64,000 nucleotides of DNA from SKVR01 sp046291875 (GCA_046291875.1 JBKBSF010000010.1:68134-132133); one strand, 5' to 3'; positions 10,001-19,577 are shown, numbered from the stretch's first letter. Program-made: numbers and translations. Notes: generated from the sequence alone by a model not told the origin.

Positions 10001-10068
10001 CAGGAGTTACCAGCAACCTGTACACACCTGCCCGTTCTATAACGTTTGGTGTTAATGTTTCATTCTAA
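6904..10068 (+). CDS. SusC/RagA-family TonB-linked outer-membrane protein 1
   Basis: 1054-residue SusC-like transporter that, with its SusD partner, imports oligomers across the outer membrane using TonB energy. I chose the ATG at 6904 because it starts a clean signal peptide (MRKICLIFFVILGLLG, cleavage after SLYAQ); the frame is open further upstream. A carboxypeptidase-regulatory-like domain follows (RRVTGTVTDMVDG to about residue 95), then the usual DEIIVVAYGT linker, a plug domain (about 117-229, with RIRGFGSVNASSSPLIVVDGVP and ALYGSRAANGVI) and a long beta-barrel ending in the aromatic VNVSF. The leader holds AACAAAAACAAAAACAAC directly before the ATG and no Shine-Dalgarno. The susD gene starts 12 bases after the stop. 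Substrate cannot be told. Confidence 0.95.
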   Translation: MRKICLIFFVILGLLGNSLYAQDRRVTGTVTDMVDGSTLPGVTITVKGTTMGTSTDGNGRYELTVPQGAVLVFSFIGMLTEEIVVGDRNIINIAMIADISMLDEIIVVAYGTARRGTFTGAATQVTSEQIENRPLTNAARAIEGLSAGVQVSAGSGQPGSGQDIRIRGFGSVNASSSPLIVVDGVPSALSLNDINTADIESVSVLKDASATALYGSRAANGVIMVTTKRGSSARSQFQVNASRGFSNRALPEYDRLGPERWTELAWETYRNRLIYSNNVDPEVANQRATDELVSQVIRYNPFNVPNDQIVGPDGQLNPNARLIYSKADLDWQDALTRMGDRSEVSMTYSGGQGATNHFVSIAYLDDQGFLINSNFERLTARLNLNSQPASWLNTGLNLSGSFVSSESARDDSNTGFVNPFFFSRSIGPIFPIYVIDPETGDYILDEAGQKIWDLGGMAQYGLPARPQGAHNGRHVLAETLLNQDGFKRNTLSARTFGEVKFLDGFSFTFNAGLDFGNYLGSRFDNPLVGDGAPAGRGERINTVTRAITLNQLLKYERSIGFHSFDALLGHETYDWNYNYARGFSQGIIFEGSSELINFTTINASTSFSRQYRTEGFLSRFNYSYDDRYIFSGSFRRDGSSKFYKDNRWGNFWSLGGAWRLDREAFFQEIAAVNMLMLRVSYGQVGNDNLLTSAGATNYYPWHPLYSYNNNANNAGLLHRNFSATELVWESNNSFTAGLEFGLFGRLRGNVDFFHRISDNLLFSVPLPISSGVLSEDKNIGTMYNQGLELRLAYDVLSETNLRWTVDFNATTFSNKITKMPGGADDEIITGTKKLMEGRSLYDFWLRQWWGVDPEDGRSLYYAENTSAANVRIINGDTLTFDHNNARFDYSGTSIPTLVGALTNTFSFGPFDVNVMLTYQLGGKIYDGVYASLMGYSDFGQSMHADLANRWQKPGDITDVPRLNTTEVTAANAQSDRWLTNASYLNVRSVSVFYTLPTDMARSIYTQRVRLYVSGENLHLFSHRKGMNVQQSFAGVTSNLYTPARSITFGVNVSF

Positions 10069-10080
10069 AACTTTATTACG

Positions 10081-11586
10081 ATGAAAAAAAGATTTTTAAA
10101 TATATTTTTGGTAGCAGGAATGTTGCTGTTTGCCCCTTCCTGCAGTGACGACTTCATGGATCTTAATCCAAGCGAAGCAGTAAATCAGGATGAGGTATTT
10201 ACCACCGTTAAAAATGGCTGGGCTGCCATTAATGGTCTACACCGCTTGATGTATCAGCAGGGTGGTGCTATGGACCAGTGCGGACAAAGTGCCCAGATGA
10301 TCTACAATGACTTTATGGGCGATGATGTTGTGCCTCTTACCAACCAGTGGTTTGTTTCGGGTACTCGCTGGCTGCAGCATGTAAATGAAAACTCCGCTCA
10401 TGTATGGCACCGTTATCGTTTTTACTATCAGATAATCCTCAATGCCAATCTCATTATAGAGAATATGGCTGATATAGCTGCGCCAGAAGTGGAAAAAGAA
10501 CCCATTGTGGGGCAAGCTTATGCCTACCGTGCCTGGGCACATTTTGAACTGGTGCAGTTCTACGCTGAGAGATATGACCCTGCAAAGGCCAACAACGATC
10601 AGCTGGGTGTTCCTTTAGTGCTCAATTCTGCAGACGGAAGAGAAGGTTTGGGTAGAGCTACTGTGCAGCAAGTATATGATCAGATCAAACTCGATCTGGC
10701 CAAAGCCATTGAATTGCTGGATGGTAAAACTATGCCTGCAGGTCCTGCTCAACGTTCTCACCTTTCTGCCGCTGTGGCTCGGGGTATCCTGGCAAGGGTA
10801 TCGATGGTTACCGGCGACTGGGCCACTGCTGCCAGCATGTCGAATGCAGCAAGAGCAGGCAGGTCTCTGAATAATCATGAACAAATGCTCTCCGGTCTTA
10901 ACAGTATCACTCTTCCTGAGGTGATGTGGGGAAGTCATGTTATTCCAGATCATACTACCTTCTTCCACTCTTTCTTTGCATTCATGTCGTACAATTTCAA
11001 CTCTACTAATATTCGTACCAGTCCTAAGGCAATTAACAGCTTGTTGTATGCCCAGATTCCCGATACGGATATACGTAAGCAATGGTTCGAAGAAACTGCA
11101 GCGAGTGCAAGAGCAAGACTTACTGCCAACTCAATTCCCACTACTTATTCTGCTGCGCCTTTCCATTCATTTAAGTTCAGTGCCGTTGGAACTACTGATA
11201 GCCGTGGCGATGTAACTTATATGCGCGTTGCAGAGATGTTCCTGATAGAGGCGGAAGCTCTGGCCAGAGACGGTCAGTACGCCCAGGCAGCACAGGTATT
11301 GTACGATCTGGTTTCTACCCGCGATAGTGAATACACGCTTTCAACCCTTACAGGCCAGGATCTGATTGATGAAATCATGATCCAGCGTCGTATTGAACTC
11401 TGGGGCGAAGGCTTCAGGTGGCAGGATTTGAAACGTACCAACTCAAACCTCGACAGGCAAGGTACCAACTTCAATCAATCTGTTCATATTCTCTTGTTCT
11501 ACCCTGCCGGCGGCCCTCATTGGGTATCTTTGTTCCCCAGGGATGAAATCAATGCCAATCCAAAGATTGTTCAAAATCAGCACTAA
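10081..11586 (+). CDS. RagB/SusD-family nutrient-binding lipoprotein 1
   Basis: 501-residue surface lipoprotein forming the lid of the SusC transporter encoded just upstream (12-nt gap). The signal peptide ends in a lipobox, APSC, with the lipidated Cys near residue 21. The start DDFMDLNPSEAVNQDEVF, the helical TPR-like region (AYAYRAWAHFELVQFYAERY) and the end (IMIQRRIELWGEGFRWQDLKR, then FPRDEINANP) are typical of SusD. Length is normal for the family. It is followed by a strong terminator, so susC1-susD1 forms a two-gene operon. The ligand is unknown; no glycoside hydrolase lies next to it, so a peptide or other ligand is as likely as a glycan. Confidence 0.95.
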   Translation: MKKRFLNIFLVAGMLLFAPSCSDDFMDLNPSEAVNQDEVFTTVKNGWAAINGLHRLMYQQGGAMDQCGQSAQMIYNDFMGDDVVPLTNQWFVSGTRWLQHVNENSAHVWHRYRFYYQIILNANLIIENMADIAAPEVEKEPIVGQAYAYRAWAHFELVQFYAERYDPAKANNDQLGVPLVLNSADGREGLGRATVQQVYDQIKLDLAKAIELLDGKTMPAGPAQRSHLSAAVARGILARVSMVTGDWATAASMSNAARAGRSLNNHEQMLSGLNSITLPEVMWGSHVIPDHTTFFHSFFAFMSYNFNSTNIRTSPKAINSLLYAQIPDTDIRKQWFEETAASARARLTANSIPTTYSAAPFHSFKFSAVGTTDSRGDVTYMRVAEMFLIEAEALARDGQYAQAAQVLYDLVSTRDSEYTLSTLTGQDLIDEIMIQRRIELWGEGFRWQDLKRTNSNLDRQGTNFNQSVHILLFYPAGGPHWVSLFPRDEINANPKIVQNQH

Positions 11587-11610
11587 TTGGTGTTCGATTG
11601 ATTAACGAAA

Positions 11611-11644
11611 AACAGGCTGCCCAATTGGGTAGCCTGTTTTTTTT
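11611..11644 (+). terminator. Intrinsic terminator after susD 1
   Basis: AACAGGCTGCCC (11611-11622), AATT loop, GGGTAGCCTGTT (11627-11638), then a run of T residues. One G-T pair, otherwise perfect. Confidence 0.9.
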
Positions 11645-12001
11645 ACGTAGTAAAGTCGCTGCTGTTGTGCGTATTGCGGTTAGGTGTTGAGGGAAAGCAC
11701 CAGAATATTCAAAGCTTGTATGATGATGTGTTTAATTGTTGAATTCCAGCCCTTGATAAAACCCTGAAAGATTAGCTGATCATTCCAGAGGTTGATTTTG
11801 CTGATCTGTTTAAGTAAAAAGTGTAAAGGGAAGGGTTGGAAGATATATAAAAAAACTCTTGTGTGGTGATTAAGGCAGTCAAATTAACAAAAAATTAATA
11901 GTTTGATGACATTTTTTTATAAATTTACATTCTGAATGCAAGGCTTTCGGGCCGTGCAGAACCAAAAACCAAGTTTTATTATTAACAAAAACAAAAACAA
12001 C
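11645..12001. other. Intergenic region upstream of susC 2
   Basis: About 350 bases without a gene. TAAATTTA at 11920-11927 is one base off the TAnnTTTG consensus and lies about 75 bases before the start codon, so it may be the -7 element. The end of the region carries the same AACAAAAACAAAAACAAC leader as susC 1. Confidence 0.45.
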
Positions 12002-12110
12002 ATGAAGAGAATTTGTTTGATTTTTTTCGTAATCCTGGGTCTGTTAGGCACTAGCCTGTATGCCCAGGACAGACGGGTAACCGGTACCGTTACCGACATG
12101 ATGGATGGTT
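11977..12110 (+). repeat. Leader and 5' end shared with susC 1 (copy 2)
   Basis: Near-identical partner of 6879-7012, covering the untranslated A/C-rich leader, the signal peptide and the first codons of the mature protein. Confidence 0.8.
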
Positions 12111-15100
12111 CCTCCCTGCCGGGGGTAACTGTTCGCGTTAAGGGAACGAATATCGGAACACAAACCGACAACAACGGCCGTTATGAAATCAACGTGCCCC
12201 AAGGCGGTATTCTGGTGTTCTCTTTTATCGGTATGTCCACCGAGGAGATCACCGTAGGTGAACGCAGCATTGTAAACGTTGCTCTTTCGCAAGACATTGC
12301 CACTCTGCAGGAGGTAATCATCACTGCGGGTGTAGCGGGTGCCACTCCGCGAAACAAGCTGAGTGTAACGGTAAACCAGGTGGGAGCCGAGCAATTGCAG
12401 GCCATCCCTGCTACCAGTGCTTCTACTGCCCTTCAGGGAAAAGTGGCGGGTGTTACCATTGTACAAGCTTCTGGTAACCCTGGTCAGGCAGCGGGTATCC
12501 GCCTCAGAGGTTCAACCCAGCTCTTTGGCAATCAATCACCCCTTATCATCCTTGATGGTGTGATGATGGAAGGAGACCTGGCCGATATCAACATGGACGA
12601 CGTGGAGAGCATGGAAGTTATCAAAGGTGCTGCTGCATCTGCTCTTTACGGATCACGTGCCGGTGCCGGTGTAATCGTTATTACATCGCGTCGTGGTGGA
12701 AGTGCCCGCGAAGGTTCTACCAACATTCGCGTTCGTAATGAGTTTGGTACCTCCAGCCTGCAACGCAAGGTGCCCATCAACATGAGCCACCACTACAACC
12801 TGGCTTCCGACTGGCAAAACTTCTCTACCTTTACCAAGTATGCCGGTATTACCTATCCTGAAGGTTATGTGGGTGGGCTTGACAATGCCATCCAGGGTAA
12901 CCGTACCGTAAAATTCGACGGTTATGCCGACAACCCCTTCGCCTTTACCAACGATCACCAGGATCGTATCTTCCAGAACGGTACTTTCTACACCAACTAT
13001 ATTGGAGTAGCACACAACGCTGGTAAAACGAGAATCTTTACTTCTTTCGAAAATTCTGCCAACAGCGGTATTGTTTGGAATACCAATGGAAACAACCGCC
13101 AGAACTTCCGTTTGAATGCCGACCACTGGTTTGGTGAGAACCTTTCTCTCTCAATGACCTCTTTGGTAGCCCAAAACCGCATCGATGTAGCCGATGGTCG
13201 TTTTACCGACGGATGGGGAGGTGGACAAGGGTCTGCATTTTTCAATATGCTGTTCTTTGATCCCGACACCGATCTGGAAATGGACGCCCCCAGCGGGTAC
13301 GCTCTTCCCAAGTATTTCATCCACCCCAACCACTGGCAGTCTGACAATGGTAACCCCTTGCATGCATTGTACTACCAGGATCAAACCCTGCTTCGCAGAA
13401 ACATCCTGCAAAGCTTCCAGGCCCGGTATTTCCTCACAGACTGGATGACCCTTGATGCAACCTACAGCCTTGAGCGTTTCAATAACTTCCGCGAAACCTA
13501 TCAGCCCAAAGGTTACTATACCAGCCAGAGTGCTACCCAGGGACGTTTGTTCAAATCTTCTTTTGAAGGAATGAGCAACGTATTCAACTTTACTGCCAAC
13601 TTTGATGAGGATTTTGGTGATCTTTCCGTAAGAGCCAAAGCCAGCTATATTTACGAAGAGTACCTGAGCGAATCCTTCTTCATTGATGCTGCCGATCTCG
13701 TTGTAGCCAACATCCAGACTCTCAACGCCATCACCGGTGAGAAAGTGGTAGGATCTACCCGTATCAATACCCGTGCACGTAACTATCTGGCCATTATGGA
13801 TGCCGATTATCTCGACAGGTATATCGTTTCTGCCCTGTTCCGTATGGACGGTTCTTCACTCTTTGGTGAGAATGAGCGCTGGAACCCCTACTACCGTGTG
13901 AGCGGTGCTTACCGTGTTGCTGAAGAATTTGATATTCCTGGAGTTAGCGAATTACGTCTGAGAGCTTCTTATGGTATCTCTGGTATCCGTCCCGGATTCA
14001 ACTATCAGTACGAGAACTATTCTGTAAGCCAGGGTAGCATCAGCAAGTCTACCATTGGTAATAAAGACCTCAGGCCCAGTGAAACCCAGGAGCTTGAATT
14101 TGGTTTGAATGCTGAATTCCTCAACATGTTTGACCTGGAAATTACCTATGCCGACATTACCACCAAAGGTGCGTTCCTGAATGTACCTCTGCCTGCTGCT
14201 GCCGGTTTTGCTTTCCAATGGCAGAATGCTGCTGATATCCAGGCCAAGGCTTTTGAAGTACAACTGGGCGCACAACTGCTCAACACACGCGATCTGAAAT
14301 GGCGCCTGGGCTTCAACTTCGACCAGATCTCTCAGCAAATTACCCGTCTGGATGCTGCTCCTTTCAGAACAGGACCTACGGTAAATGCTCTGCAGGTATT
14401 CTACGTTAAAGCCGGAGAACCCTACGGTATCATGTACGGTGGCGACTGGGTAAGAAACCTGGAGCAAATGGCCGCTCAATTGCCTGCCGGAAGTACCATC
14501 GATGATTATATCATCAACTCCGATGGTTATGTGATTCGCAAAGGTACCGAAGGTACAATTATGGAGGCGCCCATCCGTCTGTTGGATGAAAACGGCCGTG
14601 AAGCTTTTGTTCAGATCGCTGATATGAACCCCGACTTCAACCTTTCCATGACCAACTCTTTTACCTACAAAAACCTGAACCTGAATATGTTGTGGCACTG
14701 GAAACAAGGAGGTACTGTATACAACCAGACCAAACAGTGGCTCTACAGAGACGAAAGACATGGCGATTTTGACCAGGCAGGAAAAGATCCCAACCAGAAA
14801 AAAGCTGCTGCGTACTACTATACTTTCTACAGGATCAATGAGCCCAACTCATTCTTTGTAGAAGATGGTACTTTCCTTAAGCTGAGAGAACTTTCCCTGT
14901 ATTATACCTTCAATGCTGCACAATTGCAGAATGCCAACCTGGGATTCTTCAGAAGCGTAAGGTTTGGTGTAATCGGAAGGAACCTGCTTACTTTCACCAA
15001 ATACAGCGGATGGGATCCTGAAGTGGCCCAGGTGGACTATAGCAACGCCAACTCCACCAACTTTATGATTGACATGTTCAACTACCCCAACTTCAGAACA

Positions 15101-15130
15101 TTCACATTCAGCTTAGAAGTTAATTTTTAA
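12002..15130 (+). CDS. SusC/RagA-family TonB-linked outer-membrane protein 2
   Basis: 1042-residue SusC-like transporter. The start at 12002 gives the signal peptide MKRICLIFFVILGLLGTSLYAQ; the 22 codons upstream are open but look like leader. Domains in order: carboxypeptidase-regulatory-like (RRVTGTVTDMMDG), a short linker, plug (RLRGSTQLFGNQSPLIILDGVM, SALYGSRAGAGVIVITSRRG) and beta-barrel ending SLEVNF. The signal peptide and first domain are nearly the same as in SusC 1, while the rest has diverged, so the two probably move different substrates. It heads an operon with the susD-like gene at 15153 (22-nt gap) and the lipoprotein gene at 16800. Confidence 0.95.
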   Translation: MKRICLIFFVILGLLGTSLYAQDRRVTGTVTDMMDGSSLPGVTVRVKGTNIGTQTDNNGRYEINVPQGGILVFSFIGMSTEEITVGERSIVNVALSQDIATLQEVIITAGVAGATPRNKLSVTVNQVGAEQLQAIPATSASTALQGKVAGVTIVQASGNPGQAAGIRLRGSTQLFGNQSPLIILDGVMMEGDLADINMDDVESMEVIKGAAASALYGSRAGAGVIVITSRRGGSAREGSTNIRVRNEFGTSSLQRKVPINMSHHYNLASDWQNFSTFTKYAGITYPEGYVGGLDNAIQGNRTVKFDGYADNPFAFTNDHQDRIFQNGTFYTNYIGVAHNAGKTRIFTSFENSANSGIVWNTNGNNRQNFRLNADHWFGENLSLSMTSLVAQNRIDVADGRFTDGWGGGQGSAFFNMLFFDPDTDLEMDAPSGYALPKYFIHPNHWQSDNGNPLHALYYQDQTLLRRNILQSFQARYFLTDWMTLDATYSLERFNNFRETYQPKGYYTSQSATQGRLFKSSFEGMSNVFNFTANFDEDFGDLSVRAKASYIYEEYLSESFFIDAADLVVANIQTLNAITGEKVVGSTRINTRARNYLAIMDADYLDRYIVSALFRMDGSSLFGENERWNPYYRVSGAYRVAEEFDIPGVSELRLRASYGISGIRPGFNYQYENYSVSQGSISKSTIGNKDLRPSETQELEFGLNAEFLNMFDLEITYADITTKGAFLNVPLPAAAGFAFQWQNAADIQAKAFEVQLGAQLLNTRDLKWRLGFNFDQISQQITRLDAAPFRTGPTVNALQVFYVKAGEPYGIMYGGDWVRNLEQMAAQLPAGSTIDDYIINSDGYVIRKGTEGTIMEAPIRLLDENGREAFVQIADMNPDFNLSMTNSFTYKNLNLNMLWHWKQGGTVYNQTKQWLYRDERHGDFDQAGKDPNQKKAAAYYYTFYRINEPNSFFVEDGTFLKLRELSLYYTFNAAQLQNANLGFFRSVRFGVIGRNLLTFTKYSGWDPEVAQVDYSNANSTNFMIDMFNYPNFRTFTFSLEVNF

Positions 15131-15152
15131 TTAACCCCAAAATGAAGATCCA

Positions 15153-16766
15153 ATGAAAAACATAAAAATCAATAGTAAGTTATTAGCACTTTTCATGATA
15201 TTGGGAGTGGCTTTCTGGAGTTGTGCGGAGTTGGAGGTGGAAAACCCCAACAACCCCTCCATGGCCGATGTGCTCGCTTCGCCCGATGACGTGAAAGGTG
15301 TTGTAGAATCTGCGTTTTTGCAGTATTGGTCTACTTTTAAGCAATACAACATCCATATGACCTCTTCAGTGGCAGCCGACCATTCTACTGCCAGCTGGGG
15401 TAACTTCGGATGGCTCGACAATTCCGGTGAACCCCGTGGTGCCTGGAACAATGACCCCTCATACAACGACTCGGATATGACCGAAAGCGTTTGGTTTGAT
15501 GGTTATGCCACCATTTCTCAGGTGAACGACGCCCTCAATGCCATTAATATCGGAGGAATGCAGATCGGTGTCAATGGAGCAGAAAACCCCATGGTAGTAT
15601 CTACTTCATTGTTTATCCGTGGTGCTACACTGGGGCAGATGGCCCTTACTTTCGACCAGGCTTTTGTGGTAACTGAAGAAAGTGACCTTGCCCTGTTGGA
15701 AATGCAACCCTGGAATGAAGTGATGGAAGCAGCCATCAACGACCTGAAAACTGCAGCCCAGATAGCTTCACAGAATACTTTCACCTGGGGTGCTTCTGCC
15801 ATTCGTGGTATGACAGCCAACAATACCCTGATTGTAGAATTGTCCAATTCCTATGCAGCCCGTTTTCTGGCTCTGGCAGCCCGTACCAAGGCGCAGGCCG
15901 ATCTTAGCTGGTCTGCTGCTTACAGCTGGCAGGATGTGCTCACCTTTGCTGAGCAGGGTCTTACAAGAGACTTTGCCCCCGATGGCGATGGTCTTCCCTG
16001 GTTGGGTGGTACCTGGTGGGATCTGGGAATTAAATACCTGCGTCAACCCGGCTGGGCCCGTATCGACAGCCGTGTGATCAACCTGATGGATCCCGCTTAT
16101 TTTGTAAGGTATCCTACCAATGCACAAGGAATGGCACTGGCAACTACTGATCCTAACTTCCCCAATCCTCACCCCGGACAACCTGTAGGAACAGCCATCT
16201 CTGACGATGCACGTTTGCTGACAGACTTCCAGTACCTGGCTTCCAACAACTTTAACCCTGGCCGTGGTGGATGGCACTATTCACACTATCGTCACAGTCG
16301 CTACGACAGCCCGGCTACTACTACCGACGAAGGTTTCTTTATGGGCGAGTCTCTGGGGCCCCTCTTTGAGTTCCGCGTATACGACAATGAACTGCTTAAG
16401 GCAGAAGCCAAAGCACGTCTGGGCGATGTGGCCGGAGCTGCTGCTATCCTCAACAACCCTGCTCTGCCGCGCAAAGCACGTGGTGGTCTGGCCGATGTTC
16501 CTGTAAACCTGGATGCCGTTATGGATGCCATCTTCTATGAAAGACAGATTGAACTTGCCCACAACGGATACCTGATGCCCTTCTGCGATATGAGAAGAAG
16601 AGATTTGCTGCAGCAAGGTACTCCGCTGCACTATCCTGTTCCTGGAAGAGAGCTTGAAACCCTGCAGATCCCCATTTATACTTTTGGTGGATTTAACAAT
16701 GCAGACGGTATCAACACTTCCAATGGTGGCGACTGGATCAAGCCTTACTACCATTTCAATCAGTAA
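15153..16766 (+). CDS. RagB/SusD-family lipoprotein 2
   Basis: 537-residue surface lipoprotein partner of SusC 2. The signal peptide ends AFWSC, with the lipidation Cys near residue 24. LEVENPNNPSMADVLASPDDVKGVVESAF and the C-terminal FYERQIELAHNGYLMPFCDMRR region are SusD-like. I chose the ATG at 15153 rather than the one at 15142, which opens a four-codon frame. It is probably co-transcribed with susC 2. The ligand is unknown. Confidence 0.93.
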   Translation: MKNIKINSKLLALFMILGVAFWSCAELEVENPNNPSMADVLASPDDVKGVVESAFLQYWSTFKQYNIHMTSSVAADHSTASWGNFGWLDNSGEPRGAWNNDPSYNDSDMTESVWFDGYATISQVNDALNAINIGGMQIGVNGAENPMVVSTSLFIRGATLGQMALTFDQAFVVTEESDLALLEMQPWNEVMEAAINDLKTAAQIASQNTFTWGASAIRGMTANNTLIVELSNSYAARFLALAARTKAQADLSWSAAYSWQDVLTFAEQGLTRDFAPDGDGLPWLGGTWWDLGIKYLRQPGWARIDSRVINLMDPAYFVRYPTNAQGMALATTDPNFPNPHPGQPVGTAISDDARLLTDFQYLASNNFNPGRGGWHYSHYRHSRYDSPATTTDEGFFMGESLGPLFEFRVYDNELLKAEAKARLGDVAGAAAILNNPALPRKARGGLADVPVNLDAVMDAIFYERQIELAHNGYLMPFCDMRRRDLLQQGTPLHYPVPGRELETLQIPIYTFGGFNNADGINTSNGGDWIKPYYHFNQ

Positions 16767-16799
16767 TTGTCTTTGTGATAACAAAAAACTCTATTCGAC

Positions 16800-17966
16800 A
16801 TGAAAATCAAAAATATATTTTTATTCAGTGCTTTGTTGCTCGCATTTTCCCTGGCTTTTACAGCCTGTGAGGAAAGTGATGACTACGACTACAACGCCAT
16901 TGAACCCATTGTGCAAGGGATCAACGGTCCTGCAGCCGTAAGAGGTGGTACTACCATCGCTTACCGTGCCATTGGTCGTGGCGGCTCCACATTCAACTTT
17001 ACCTCGGAAGGTGCAGTTGAAAGCATCACACCCATTGAAGGTGAACCTTATGGTATTATGGTGGAATACAAGGAGTCTTTTGACGATGCAACTGCTGTAA
17101 TCTCTGTGGTGGAAACCACCCAGGGTGGTAAAGCGTCTCCCAAGCTCTCTCTTGAAATTGCAGTGGCCAAACTAGCCGTAAATATTACTGGCGATTCGGA
17201 ACTTGCAGTTATTGAAGGACAGCCTGTTACCAAGACCTATGCTCTGGACTTTCTGTATCCCGGTGCTACGTATGCCTGGACTCTGGAGGGAGACAATGTC
17301 TCTATCGAAGGTCCTGCCAACGGTACATCTGTTGTGGTAAAGTTTGATTACCCTGAGGAATCTGAACAGAACGTGAAAGTAAAGGTTGAGGTTACTACCC
17401 GCAAGGGCAATAAAATCCTTGATGATCATGCTGTAAAGGTTCTGCAGTTCTGCCCACTGGTTATCGAAGAAATGATCGCCGACTGGGTGGGTAGTGTTTC
17501 GCTTGCCGGAGGTGATTGCCCGCAGGAAGCTACTGTAGCTTCAGTAGATGCTGCCACCAATACCATCCATATGACTGGTTTTGCCGACTTCCTGGTGGTT
17601 TGCAACTGGGGTGAAGACTGGATCGATGGTGATGGTACTGTGAAAGTAAAACTTCAGGAGCCTGCTGGCCTTGTTACCATCCCCCTGCAGTGGATTGGTG
17701 AGTCAAACTATCCTGATCACTACTGGGTAAGAGGTGTAGCCTTTGCTGAAGGTGCTGCCCATCATGGTGTGTACAACTTCTGCGGACCTATCATTACCGT
17801 TAAGTTCAACGTGGCTTATGGTGGTGAACCTGATGAGAATGGTTTGCCTGTTGATGCAGACGACCTGGTGTGGATATTTGCTACTCCTCCCACTTCTACT
17901 TTTACACTGGCTACCGATGCCAAAGGAAACACTGTGCTGAGACCTTTGACTGTATCTAAAAAATAA
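16800..17966 (+). CDS. PKD/Ig-like lipoprotein of the SusCD 2 locus
   Basis: 388-residue predicted lipoprotein: the signal peptide ends AFTAC (Cys near residue 23), followed by an acidic EESDDYDYN stretch. It has beta-rich PKD/Ig-like segments (AVRGGTTIAYRAIGRGGSTFNF and PVTKTYALDFLYPGATYAWTLEG) and a C-terminal region with three cysteines I cannot assign. It lies 33 bases after susD 2 and is closed by a strong terminator. Position matches that of SusE/SusF-like accessory surface proteins, which bind ligand next to SusCD. That role is inferred from context, not from a recognised binding site. Confidence 0.75.
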   Translation: MKIKNIFLFSALLLAFSLAFTACEESDDYDYNAIEPIVQGINGPAAVRGGTTIAYRAIGRGGSTFNFTSEGAVESITPIEGEPYGIMVEYKESFDDATAVISVVETTQGGKASPKLSLEIAVAKLAVNITGDSELAVIEGQPVTKTYALDFLYPGATYAWTLEGDNVSIEGPANGTSVVVKFDYPEESEQNVKVKVEVTTRKGNKILDDHAVKVLQFCPLVIEEMIADWVGSVSLAGGDCPQEATVASVDAATNTIHMTGFADFLVVCNWGEDWIDGDGTVKVKLQEPAGLVTIPLQWIGESNYPDHYWVRGVAFAEGAAHHGVYNFCGPIITVKFNVAYGGEPDENGLPVDADDLVWIFATPPTSTFTLATDAKGNTVLRPLTVSKK

Positions 17967-17997
17967 TAGCCCCAGGCTGTTAAATACTTACTGTAAA

Positions 17998-18025
17998 GGG
18001 AGGCCTGCTCAGGCCTCCCTTTTTT
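17998..18025 (+). terminator. Intrinsic terminator of the SusCD 2 operon
   Basis: GGGAGGCC (17998-18005), six-base loop, GGCCTCCC (18012-18019), then six T residues. Confidence 0.93.
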
Positions 18026-18187
18026 GCAACCAGGGGTGGTCTTCTGTAAGCTTGCAGCCAAATGGCGAATTTCTAAATCCAAGATCGTAACAACAGATTT
18101 CCGGTACCTATAATCTGGAGCAGGTAGTATGTTTTGTTGAAAGGGATTGTTTATCTTTACTGCCCTGATACCAAAACCCCATATAGT

Positions 18188-19558
18188 ATGAGCAGAGCAC
18201 TGCAATTATTGTTTGTTGTAACACTCGTGTTTTTTTTCGTTTCGTGCGGGAAACTCGGAGAAGATGATCTTACAGAGCGCGAGAAAATGAGTCTGATGGA
18301 AACATTGCTTCCCCAGGCACAGCTGCAACTGGCTCAAACCACCGGACATGATCATGCCGTATTCGTGGCCCTGATTACCCAACAGGTAGCTGGTGTGCAG
18401 GGCAAAACCCTGCAGGTGGAGAAGTACAATATCACCTCACAGGATGTTGACATCAGCTGGATATCATGGTATTCGCAGGTGCTGTCGCTTTTGCGCACGG
18501 TAAAAGAAACCGCCGACGATCTGGGTCAAAAAAAGTATGCTGCTGTTTCGCGGATCCTCATTGCCCAGGCCGCAGCCAGCGTAACTGATGCATGGGGAGA
18601 TATCCCCCTTTCGCAAAGTATCTTACTCGATAATATTGCCAATTTTCCAACCTACGACAGCCAGGAGATGGTGTACAATCAGCTTCTGGATTTGCTTGAT
18701 CAGGCAGATGTACTTCTTGCTGAGGCTGCAGGTTTTTTCTTCCCCGCTGAAGATGATGTTTATTTTGCAGGCGATGTGCAGCAGTGGAGAAGTTTATCTT
18801 TTGTGCTTAGGCTCCGCTTTATGCTGACTCTTTCTTCGCGCCGGGGCTACCAGTCCCTTTTGCCTTTGCTCAACAATGAAATTGTGTGGAGTTCGGGTGA
18901 AGGTTTGAGAATAAACTTTGAAGCGCACGAGTTTATGGATCATCCTGTATATGTTTACAATGTGAACCATAGTGGTGGATTACGTGCCGGAGCCACTCTG
19001 CTGGAGGTAATGGGTACTGATGATCCACGGTTAGGCCGGTATTTCCGCCTCAACAATGCCAGCCAGTATGCAGGCTCACCTGCAGGCACCGGAGACCTGC
19101 AGGCCAGCAGACTTGCCGATGCCATTGCCGGCGCAGGTGCTTCTTATACATTGGCCTCCTTTACCGAATTGCAGTTTATTATAGCTGAGGTATATCTGCA
19201 GTCCGGACAATTGCAGCAGGCCAGAGAGGCCTTGTACAGGGCAATGGTTTCTTCACTGGCCGATCAGGGTGTTTCCGCTGACTCCTGGGTAGAACAGTAC
19301 CTCAATGAGAACCCTGTAGATATGCAAACGCTGATGCACCAGAAGTATATCGCGCTTGTGTTGCAACCACAAAACTGGAATGACTGGCGTCGCACCGGCT
19401 TTCCGGTTTTAGAGCCCTCGCAGGGCAATGCCACTGCCGATCGCATTCCAAGGCGCTTCCCTTACCCTGCCAATGAATACCAATACAACAGCCAGAATGT
19501 ACCTCAGAATATAAACCTTTGGGAGGCTGTTTGGTGGGATACACAAAACCAATTGTAA
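18188..19558 (+). CDS. Orphan SusD-like lipoprotein
   Basis: 456 residues from the ATG at 18188, preferred over a TTG at 18134 because it starts a lipoprotein signal peptide (MSRALQLLFVV, lipobox VSCGK). The body resembles the SusD-like-2 group: LIAQAAASVTDAWGDIPLSQSI, a region with paired aromatic residues, and the C-terminal HQKYIALVLQPQNWNDWRRTGFP. No susC follows directly. The next gene is a small lipoprotein 19 bases downstream, and the TonB receptor after that has its own promoter and is of another type. It may serve a SusC encoded elsewhere or bind ligand on its own. Confidence 0.85.
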   Translation: MSRALQLLFVVTLVFFFVSCGKLGEDDLTEREKMSLMETLLPQAQLQLAQTTGHDHAVFVALITQQVAGVQGKTLQVEKYNITSQDVDISWISWYSQVLSLLRTVKETADDLGQKKYAAVSRILIAQAAASVTDAWGDIPLSQSILLDNIANFPTYDSQEMVYNQLLDLLDQADVLLAEAAGFFFPAEDDVYFAGDVQQWRSLSFVLRLRFMLTLSSRRGYQSLLPLLNNEIVWSSGEGLRINFEAHEFMDHPVYVYNVNHSGGLRAGATLLEVMGTDDPRLGRYFRLNNASQYAGSPAGTGDLQASRLADAIAGAGASYTLASFTELQFIIAEVYLQSGQLQQAREALYRAMVSSLADQGVSADSWVEQYLNENPVDMQTLMHQKYIALVLQPQNWNDWRRTGFPVLEPSQGNATADRIPRRFPYPANEYQYNSQNVPQNINLWEAVWWDTQNQL

Positions 19559-19577
19559 AAACCAAAAACCCAAAAAG

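Noticed and set aside
13952..14761. 269-codon minus-strand frame inside susC 2
   Set aside because: Codon-bias shadow of the barrel-coding region.
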